Source of the DNA: Tritrichomonas musculus
Lineage: Eukaryota > Parabasalia > Tritrichomonadida > Tritrichomonadidae
NCBI GenBank assembly: GCA_039105265.1
Contig: JAPFFF010000497.1
Span: 1 to 21,436 of the forward strand
DNA length: 21,436 bases
Direction: 5' to 3'
Position numbers and translations under genes: made by a program. The notes under the pieces are model-generated. The model had not been told where the DNA came from. It made no database searches and was given only the letters and a program-made list of their open reading frames with translations. Of this stretch, positions 14,901 through 21,436 are shown piece by piece (the first letter of the stretch is position 1; each line of letters begins with the position of its first letter).

Positions 14901-16269
14901 ATTTTAATAGTTTGTACCCTTCATCGTTTTCTTCTACAAAACATGATTTCAATAAATATCATGGTGGAATTATGTACATGCCAGGTAGTTTCGTACGCAG
15001 AATAGATGTTAAAGACAACCAATCAAAACAAAAGGCAATAGACATTATAACTAGCAAAACAAGATTCCAACCAAATCCAAAACACTTATTCATAGCAAAA
15101 GTAAAGTTAGTATGCCCAGCAAGCAAGATCAATTACTTCATTAATTTTCCTCCAGTCTTCAGAAACATCAACATCAAAAATGAGGAATCAGTAATAGGAA
15201 GTTATATGTACTCTTATCTTCAAGAGCATAAACTAGCCTCATTAGACAAAGAAGAACGCAAACTTACTATGTTACTTGACACTTATGGAGAATATATGAC
15301 ATTTAGCAATTACTATTTATGGTTCTTACTTGATCATGGCTTAGTGCTAGAGGATGTAAAGAGTGTCTCAATTTATGAAGCTCATACAGGATTTCGTGAA
15401 TTTGTTACTACATTCATGAAGAAACGACAAGATATTATTGCTGGGAAGTCAAATGGTAATGAAAAGTTTTACAAGATTAGTATGAATGGTTCGTATGGTT
15501 ACGATGGAATGAACACTGAGAAGTTTTGTAAAGTAAAAATATGTGATACTAACAAAGCTTATCAGTATATTATTTCTCAAACGTACGTGAATGGTGCTCA
15601 ATTAAATGATGATCTCTTTATTATTCAACAACAACCAAAAACTTATCATTGCACTACCTGCTTACAAGAATCATTTTGGACATTAGATAATGCTAAATTC
15701 TGGTACTGTACCTTCTACTATGATTTTATGAATAGGTGCTTGGACATGAATAGACTTCATTTTATAGAAGGAGACACCGATTCTGCTTACTTTGCCATTT
15801 CAGGTAACAAAGATGAAACCCCATCACAGTTGTTCAACAATATCATCAAAGATGAATCATTTTGGTACAAGCATGTTTATAAGTTCTTTCCCAATCCACA
15901 ACTTCATGATATTGCTGATGAAAAGAAACTTTTGGGGTGTGCAATAGAGAAAGTAGGAGACCATATGATAGCACTTGCACCAAAATGCTACACAATATGG
16001 AATAATGATGAAACAGTAAAGCTATGAAATTAAAAGGAGTATCATTGAAAAAGAACAATATTGTACGTAATGATTATAAAGAAGTTTTGATGGAAAAATC
16101 TATTAAAGTTGGTAAGAACATTAACTTACAAATGAAGAACAATATTATGTCAAAGGTTACTGTTAACAAAAATGCTTTAACTGGTTCACACACAAAAATG
16201 ATTGTACTAGAGAATCAAGCTTGTTTACCTTTCATTACTGGACTCACTGCAAAAGATTATTCTTATTAA
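11957..16269 (+). pseudogene. polB: Polinton protein-primed DNA polymerase B (polB) with inserted HNH-type motif
   Basis: This is a family B polymerase of the protein-primed kind. The N-terminal part includes a Cys/Trp motif (DNLCWYRFLACCL, about residue 315) and a C2H2-like finger (CPKC...H...HVKHC, about 438-460), as in other Polinton PolBs. The 3'-5' exonuclease motifs are DFE (509-511), NSSRFD (601-606) and YNDND (739-743). Between exonuclease and polymerase lies an HNH-type treble clef: Cys855/858 and Cys888/891 frame LDRIDND and GHELSNC. The polymerase motifs are DFNSLYPS (982-989), KISMNGSYG (1173-1181) and GDTDS (1272-1276). The enzyme copies the element's DNA from a protein primer. 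The length is typical for Polinton PolBs with added domains. The gene is open over nearly all its length but shows about one apparent break, either recent decay or an assembly error. Confidence 0.88.
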
Positions 16270-16280
16270 AAAATTCATTC

Positions 16281-16289
16281 TTATTTTTG
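16281..16289 (+). promoter_or_regulatory. TTATTTTTG motif ahead of the 100-aa gene
   Basis: TTATTTTTG lies 12 bases after the end of polB and 33 bases before the ATG at 16322, within a T-rich junction. Its placement between one gene's end and the next start repeats the pattern of the other junctions. Confidence 0.4.
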
Positions 16290-16321
16290 TTTTTTGTTTT
16301 TTATTTTTATTTTAAACAGTA

Positions 16322-16624
16322 ATGTCAAACGAACAAGAAATAATAAAAGAGTTATTAGAAATCAAGCAGTTATTAAATCGCTTATTAGACAAACCAAAAA
16401 TAACTAAACAGAGAACAGCTCCATTCAACAAAAGCAAAAATATGAATGATGAACAAAGAAAACAAGTTATGGAGTATATACAAAATGAAGATAACAAAAA
16501 TGAAATAACAAAGCTACCAAAGCACAAACAAATCTCATATGTCAGACGAGAACTCAAAGAAAAATATAACATCAATCTTTCAATTTATATGACTGACAAA
16601 CTAATTAACAAAATTATGCCTTAA
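16322..16624 (+). CDS. Small basic helical Polinton protein (100 aa), function unknown
   Basis: The gene encodes 100 residues. The first 25 form a likely amphipathic or coiled-coil helix (EQEIIKELLEIKQLLNRLLD). A basic, disordered-looking linker (KPKITKQRTAPFNKSKN) and a second helical part rich in Lys and Glu follow. The charge and short helices suggest a DNA- or protein-binding small protein, and there is no membrane span. It follows polB on the same strand, and its last codons overlap the end of the convergent fibre-like gene by 11 bases. I do not recognise a family. Confidence 0.65.
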   Translation: MSNEQEIIKELLEIKQLLNRLLDKPKITKQRTAPFNKSKNMNDEQRKQVMEYIQNEDNKNEITKLPKHKQISYVRRELKEKYNINLSIYMTDKLINKIMP

Positions 16625-18902
16625 AAACTGCAAGCATATTTGTGTTTATGATACTAGTAATAATTCCTACTGTCATCCTTCTTATTTTTGCTGTTACTGC
16701 AGTAGCACCAGCAAGAATCTTTAGTTTATTGTCATCATCTATAAAAACTTCGTCACCTACACAATAACATGATGAATCTGTGACACGCACAAGGTAATCA
16801 CCATGGGAAGCGAATGTTACTGAATTATTCTTGGTATCTATTTTTGTGCAAATTCCTATATACTCTTTCCATGTTCCCTGTGTTTTCACTGAGCAAATAC
16901 AATCTGTAGTATCATTCACAGTTGATGGTATCCACATATCACCATCATGTTTATAAACCTTACCAGTCATATATACTGGAGCTCCAATAACGAAATCATT
17001 AATAGAGTTCATTGCTGATTCAATTGGAGCATAATGAGTAATTGTATTTGAACCATTGGATGTAATTGTACCATTAACCTTTAAATTAGAATCAATTATT
17101 GTATTTCTTGCAGAACCAAACATTTGAAAAGATTGAAATTTATAACCATCAACATATATATCCAATTCACCTGTATTATCATATTTTGCTGAATTGTATA
17201 AAAATTCTGTATTATATGTAGAATCATATCCAAATCTAATTGAAGTATTACTATTTGCATTTACAGAACTAAAGAAACTTGCAATATTACTTTCGGTACT
17301 ATTAATTGTTAATGAACCATCATCATTTTTTGATACATATTTATTATCACATTCACTCTTCACTTGCTCAATAGCAAGGGCCAACTCTGTTGTCAATGCA
17401 AAGTTATCATTCACATATTTCACCGATGTAATCATATTATCATTCACAGGTTGGTTGCTGATTAATGTAATAGATACATCATAAATATTAGTCAATGTAT
17501 CATCCGTGGCTCTTAATGAGACAATATGGGTATTATAATTAATATTTATTAATTCACCACTGGTTGATTTGTAAATCATATTCAAACTTTTAAATAAACT
17601 GTATTCGTATTCAGCTTCTTCATATGTTGTATCTTCAGCATTTCGTTTGAACTTCACGATGATCTTTTCGGTTGTGAATACTCTTCTTATATCATCATCA
17701 GGAACTACACAACCGCTATCATTTTGTGTACATTGAATTGTGATTTGTTCTGGATTTTCATCAACAACATTTGCAGTTTTAATGAATGGTGATTCGATTT
17801 GTGCTCTAATGACGTTGATTAACCATTGAGTATTGCCACTTGAATTACACACCATAAATTCACCACGGTCATACCAAACAATAGATAATCCATTATCTAA
17901 CATCATTCTATACCCTCTCATATATTTTTCATAAGGCTTGAATATCAAATCAAAATGTTGTATATTGTTAATGTAATCTGTGTTAGAACCCCAATTAACA
18001 TCAAATATCACATGTATATCGGTTTCTGGTAAGTATGGTTTTACAAATATATAATCACGAACAGGATTCGGATATTCGATATTCAATTCAGTTCCGTACA
18101 ATGCAGTACTCAACGCAGATTCATTAACCAAATCCGTTGGAGTTGTTGGTGTATCTGTTTTTACTTGCTCAATAGCAAGGGCCAACTCTGTTTTCAATGC
18201 ATACTTATCTAATTCATAAGCCAATTCATCCTCATCAACAAACTTCTCATCAGCTTGTGCACTAGTAAAATAAGCTGTCAAGTCAACTGGTTCTGGTATA
18301 TCTGTTGAGAGTGCATACTTGGTCATATCTGGTAAGTCTTGTGTCTTCACGTACTCACTTAAGTTCGTAAGCTTCGCATACTCATCAAGATTAATCAAAT
18401 CCATTGCTTTAGTTATTGCCATGGATGATAATATATATGATGCTTGTGCTGATAGCGGTTTATCATCATTCATTAATTTCTGTTGAACTTCTTCTGTTGG
18501 TTCTTCATTCGGATTCAATTGTAGTTCATTATTTTTGAGAACTGTGGGTATTTCAGGTATGTCAGTTGATAATGCAAAATTGTTAACAACGTAATCACGT
18601 AATGTATTAACAGCGTTTTGAATTTCTTCACTACTAGCATACTTTAATAATTCTTTATTGAATTCCTCTGTTTTCAAATAATCGAATAAATCAGTTGTTT
18701 TCGCGTACTCACTTAAGTTCGTAAGCTTTGCGTAAGGTTCCAATAATTCTTTCAATTCCTCGGTATTCAAGCTTGACCCCATATTATTTACGTTATTGCA
18801 TTGACACCCACATGAAGTGGCATATTGTTTTATGTATTCTATTATTAATTCGTCTATAGTATTCACTTTCTTGATGCTACCTGCTTGCTCTATTGTGAAC
18901 AT
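16614..18902 (-). CDS. Fibre-like structural protein with repeated segments (762 aa)
   Basis: The N-terminal third consists of short repeats typical of trimeric fibre shafts: YAKLTNLSEYAKTTDL, YAKLTNLSEYVKTQDL, YALSTDIPEP and YALKTELALAIEQVKTD, with Cys-x-Cys near residues 33-36. A middle part (about 280-510) is strand-rich. The last 220 residues include NLKVNGTITSNGSN, GAPVYMTGKVYK and CICSVKTQGTWKEYIGICTK, a phage/virus receptor-binding or fibre-tip style. I recall similar C-terminal sequences as a frequent protein family in Trichomonas genomes, which would be Polinton copies. It likely forms a surface fibre of the element's particle. The gene lies opposite to its neighbours: 11-base tail overlap with the 100-aa gene, and 14 bases head to head from the next gene. 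Two DNA segments are internally duplicated almost without change (17362-17400 with 18163-18201; 18350-18374 with 18705-18729). Confidence 0.72.
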   Translation of the reverse strand: MFTIEQAGSIKKVNTIDELIIEYIKQYATSCGCQCNNVNNMGSSLNTEELKELLEPYAKLTNLSEYAKTTDLFDYLKTEEFNKELLKYASSEEIQNAVNTLRDYVVNNFALSTDIPEIPTVLKNNELQLNPNEEPTEEVQQKLMNDDKPLSAQASYILSSMAITKAMDLINLDEYAKLTNLSEYVKTQDLPDMTKYALSTDIPEPVDLTAYFTSAQADEKFVDEDELAYELDKYALKTELALAIEQVKTDTPTTPTDLVNESALSTALYGTELNIEYPNPVRDYIFVKPYLPETDIHVIFDVNWGSNTDYINNIQHFDLIFKPYEKYMRGYRMMLDNGLSIVWYDRGEFMVCNSSGNTQWLINVIRAQIESPFIKTANVVDENPEQITIQCTQNDSGCVVPDDDIRRVFTTEKIIVKFKRNAEDTTYEEAEYEYSLFKSLNMIYKSTSGELININYNTHIVSLRATDDTLTNIYDVSITLISNQPVNDNMITSVKYVNDNFALTTELALAIEQVKSECDNKYVSKNDDGSLTINSTESNIASFFSSVNANSNTSIRFGYDSTYNTEFLYNSAKYDNTGELDIYVDGYKFQSFQMFGSARNTIIDSNLKVNGTITSNGSNTITHYAPIESAMNSINDFVIGAPVYMTGKVYKHDGDMWIPSTVNDTTDCICSVKTQGTWKEYIGICTKIDTKNNSVTFASHGDYLVRVTDSSCYCVGDEVFIDDDNKLKILAGATAVTAKIRRMTVGIITSIINTNMLAVFKA

Positions 18903-18916
18903 TTATAATATAATAA
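18903..18916. promoter_or_regulatory. 14-base divergent intergenic region
   Basis: The starts of the fibre-like gene (minus) and the 840-residue gene (plus) are separated by 14 A/T-only bases containing TATAATATAATAA. Transcription signals for both genes must lie in this gap or inside the opposite gene's first codons. Confidence 0.4.
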
Positions 18917-21436
18917 ATGTCTACTAGGCGAGCTGACGGAACAGATTTCAAAAAAATGATAAGAGAACAAATAAAAGATATGAATTACCGTAGAATGTTG
19001 CTATATATGTATGAACAAGCAAATATTGACCAAGACATTATTTGGAATATCATTGAATGTCTTGATAACCCAAAAAAATATCGAAGTGATATAATCAATA
19101 GACTTGAAGAACTGAAAAATTCCTTTATGATAGCCAAACAAAGTACACCAAAACAAAAAGAAAAATTAACAAATATGTTGATTGATAGTACAAAGGACTT
19201 TAATAAACTAGATGATAAGATTAAGAAACCAACTGTAACTATTCCTTTACCAGCGTCTTTACCAAAGCCAGAAAGCTATTTGGAAGAAGAGGAGGAACCA
19301 GAAGCAGATCAACATTATTATAGAAACAGATATAATGATGATTTGAACACACTTACTGAGATAATTGAACTAAAAAAAGATGTATCAGATTCACTTCTTT
19401 TATACTACAGAATTGCTGATGACCCTGAAAAATACCCTATCTTCAACAAAAAAGATACAAAGCAAATTAGGTCTCTTGTAGAATCTTTGACGAAGAACAT
19501 TGATTCTTATAATAGAAACTCTGACAAAATTATATCAGATGTTGAGGCTTTGATGAAATTCGAAAATCAAAGAAGGCAAACAAATATAGAAACAATGAGT
19601 AAGATTGCTAATTCACCATGTACACCAAACATGAGTAAAGAAGAAAAAGAAAAGTTGTTACAAATATATAAAAGTTCTTGTGCTGTAGATGCTACACAGC
19701 TTCGTAAATTTGGTTTGTTGAATGACGATTTCACAGAAGAAAATCTGTATAATTATTACAATCGTGCTTGCTCGCCAAAAGACGATTCTGACACCAGAGT
19801 AAGAAAGCTTGTTCTACAGTTGCATACTGCTATTCGTGAGACAAACATTTTTGATGAAACTACAGAACCCAAAAACAAAAAGCGACTGAAACAATTATTA
19901 AAGTATATTTCTGAGAATGGAGATCGAGAAATTCTTTACAATATGAATAGCGATGACAATGAAAATGAATATTTATTCGATCATAAAACAATGTCAAGAG
20001 AAGAAGTTACTGTTAATAGCGATGGAGAAATTGAAGATGAGGATGAAGTTAATGATCTTAATACATCTTTAGCAGCGTTCAGAGCTCCACGTAAAGAAAG
20101 AAGAACATTAGAAGATCAAGAAGTAACCTTTGCTGATAGCGCTGCTAAAAGATTCAAACCCTATGGTGAATTTACTCATGAAAACACTTATATGCCCGAC
20201 AAGGACTTTACAGAAGATTTGTTGAAGAAACCTACAAGAACTGTTGGTAAAAGAAAAAATAGAGATGCTAAAGATATACCTGATAAACTTAAAAAGTCTT
20301 TCAAAATAGCCAAATTGTCAGGTGAAGGAGATGTTTCCTTTTACAATCAGCAATTGTTAGAAATCATCATCAACGGTAATTTCCGTATCAAGTACATACC
20401 GAATGCAGCCACACGAGATTTAGCACAAGAATATGCTTATAATCATGTTGACGATTCTGGACAACCTCGCTACAGGCTTCTTCCACCAAACACAAAAGAT
20501 CCTAACGGTGTTGCCATTACAGATTTGAACGGAGACCTAGTTGATGATATTGTTCTTGTAGATAAACGTGGAGTACCAAGAATCATTAATGGCTATAAGA
20601 TTGTTCGTGCTAGTCCGTATAAGAAAGTATGGAAATCAAAATACAAATCACGTGAAGCTAGAAAAGAAACACCATTTAATGTTTGGCTAGCAGCACAATT
20701 TCAAAAGTCTATTGACAATGTTGATTGGGCCAAAGGTGAATATAAACTTAAAGAAACAGAAGAAATGCAAAAGTATACAGATCATTATACAAAATTGGGC
20801 TTAGGAAAGCCAAGAATAAGCAAAAGATTGTCTCCTAGTTCGTATTGGGCATCTATTTTCTCTTATCTTTGGAAGTTCTTTTGGGAAGTAGCGTATCCAG
20901 GTTACAAATCTGTAATAAGACTTCTTAACTATTTAGGAGTTTCTAACGCTATGTACATTATTGTTGTTGATCTTGGTGTCAAACGAGAAATAGAAACAAA
21001 AGATTTTGGAAGTAAACTTCTTACATACCCTGCTTGGGCAAACTACAAACGAGATCACAAAGCAGCTTATAACGAAAGAGCAGGACCAAAAGTTGTAAAA
21101 ATAGGAACAGATTACATAGATCCTATCATAGATATCAAGACGGGTGAAATTAAAGTAGAAAATCTTGAAAAGAGTAATAAAACTCATGCTGCTTTCATTA
21201 GACTTATAGAAAGATTGTTCCTATTAGTTTTCGTAGAAATACTCATGTTAGGAGAGAAGCCTGGACAAGAAGTTATACAAGAACTTATACAAGAACAAGT
21301 TCTGTCTGCAACACCAAAAGAACTTAAAGAGAACAAAGCTTACTATACAAAACGTTTGACAGCTATTGTGGATAAACTTTATGGTAGTGGTAGTAAATAT
21401 GCAGCTTATAAAGAACAATACAAGCAACAACAACTA
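18917..21436 (+). CDS. Large Polinton protein with Ca-loop/FG-GAP-like motif, N-terminal 840 residues (partial)
   Basis: The ATG at 18917 opens a frame of 840 codons that runs off the window. Residues 1-300 are helical and charged, with a Pro/Glu linker near 110-125. Around residue 400-480 lies an acidic then basic tract (AKRFKPYGEF, TVGKRKNRDAKDIP), which looks disordered and may be nuclear-localising. At 536-544 DLNGDLVDD has the Asp/Asn spacing of EF-hand-like calcium loops found in FG-GAP/VCBS repeats; it is followed by VLVDKRGVPRIINGYK. An aromatic stretch (YWASIFSYLWKFFWEV, about 640-655) follows. I recall comparable 'D.NGD..DD...D..G....NGY' segments in large virion proteins of Polinton-like and giant viruses, which suggests a structural protein. 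This is unverified. It diverges from the fibre-like gene with a 14-base AT-only gap. Confidence 0.8.
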   Translation, partial: MSTRRADGTDFKKMIREQIKDMNYRRMLLYMYEQANIDQDIIWNIIECLDNPKKYRSDIINRLEELKNSFMIAKQSTPKQKEKLTNMLIDSTKDFNKLDDKIKKPTVTIPLPASLPKPESYLEEEEEPEADQHYYRNRYNDDLNTLTEIIELKKDVSDSLLLYYRIADDPEKYPIFNKKDTKQIRSLVESLTKNIDSYNRNSDKIISDVEALMKFENQRRQTNIETMSKIANSPCTPNMSKEEKEKLLQIYKSSCAVDATQLRKFGLLNDDFTEENLYNYYNRACSPKDDSDTRVRKLVLQLHTAIRETNIFDETTEPKNKKRLKQLLKYISENGDREILYNMNSDDNENEYLFDHKTMSREEVTVNSDGEIEDEDEVNDLNTSLAAFRAPRKERRTLEDQEVTFADSAAKRFKPYGEFTHENTYMPDKDFTEDLLKKPTRTVGKRKNRDAKDIPDKLKKSFKIAKLSGEGDVSFYNQQLLEIIINGNFRIKYIPNAATRDLAQEYAYNHVDDSGQPRYRLLPPNTKDPNGVAITDLNGDLVDDIVLVDKRGVPRIINGYKIVRASPYKKVWKSKYKSREARKETPFNVWLAAQFQKSIDNVDWAKGEYKLKETEEMQKYTDHYTKLGLGKPRISKRLSPSSYWASIFSYLWKFFWEVAYPGYKSVIRLLNYLGVSNAMYIIVVDLGVKREIETKDFGSKLLTYPAWANYKRDHKAAYNERAGPKVVKIGTDYIDPIIDIKTGEIKVENLEKSNKTHAAFIRLIERLFLLVFVEILMLGEKPGQEVIQELIQEQVLSATPKELKENKAYYTKRLTAIVDKLYGSGSKYAAYKEQYKQQQL

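Larger units (their letters stand above)
11210..21436 (+). mobile_element. Second Polinton/Maverick element, left-hand part (right end outside window)
   Basis: The start is placed at AGTAGTAATGG (11210), directly after the minisatellite. A hairpin ATGGTC/GACCAT (11217-11238) follows, the same design as the left element's end at 3870. The segment then holds an unrecognised 132-aa gene, protein-primed DNA polymerase B, a 100-aa gene, a fibre-like gene on the opposite strand and a large gene running out of the window. Bases 11239-11483 carry no gene, only direct repeats of ACCTTGC and an AT-rich leader. One break is apparent, in polB; all other visible genes read open, so the copy looks young. 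The TIR cannot be measured because the far end is not seen. Confidence 0.75.

Noticed and set aside
1-16269. A single Polinton spanning both halves, with the large gene and tRNA as cargo
   Set aside because: Candidate ends at 3870 and 11210 point toward each other, with host-like spacer, a tRNA, an Inr-driven gene and tandem repeats between. Two insertions are simpler, though the far ends are not visible to prove it.

Overview
The window looks like a trichomonad protist genome (Trichomonas/Tritrichomonas type). It is very AT-rich. Genes appear intronless. The one large host-like gene has an Inr-like start signal (TCATTC) 12 bases before its ATG and a TAAA overlapping its stop. Virus-like DNA of the Polinton/Maverick class, which is very abundant in trichomonads, flanks it on both sides. 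The species assignment is inference from sequence character only.

Layout. (1) 1 to about 3870 is the right-hand part of a first Polinton: the end of an upstream Asn/Asp-rich gene, a small coiled-coil gene, an HNH endonuclease, an unrecognised 191-aa gene, a 43-aa one-membrane-span gene, the FtsK/HerA-type packaging ATPase, and a convergent 152-aa gene. A GC-richer, hairpin-rich end region (about 3430-3870) follows. (2) About 3880-4300 holds weak protein-like remains on the minus strand, followed by 1.2 kb of AT-rich spacer. (3) 5528-9388 encodes a 1286-aa protein whose N-terminus carries the His and Cys motifs of clan CD (legumain/caspase-fold) peptidases. (4) A tRNA-Thr(AGT) gene lies on the minus strand. 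(5) A 1-kb element with long inverted repeats spans 9809-10828. (6) Two tandem-repeat arrays (17-bp and 23-bp units) run up to about 11208. (7) From about 11210 to the window end lies the left-hand part of a second Polinton: an unrecognised 132-aa gene, protein-primed DNA polymerase B with an inserted HNH-type motif, a 100-aa gene, a convergent 762-aa fibre-like gene, and a divergent gene of more than 840 aa that leaves the window.

How it works together. The two Polinton segments face each other across about 7.3 kb of host DNA, so they are probably two separate insertions. In both, genes are packed tightly: tail-to-tail overlaps of 11-12 bases, head-to-head gaps of about 10-14 bases, and a recurring TTATTTTTG-type motif ahead of several genes. 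The candidate element ends share a design: a short hairpin next to TACTACT (AGTAGTA when read inward). Every gene of the left Polinton that is visible reads open. The right one shows about one apparent break, in polB. The integrase, protease and major capsid genes are outside the window or not recognised.

The most unusual items are the clan CD-like giant protein, the repeated hairpin-plus-TACTACT modules, the 45-base gene-junction repeat, the HNH motif inside polB, two microgenes (a membrane span and a perfect leucine zipper), and the 1-kb inverted-repeat element.
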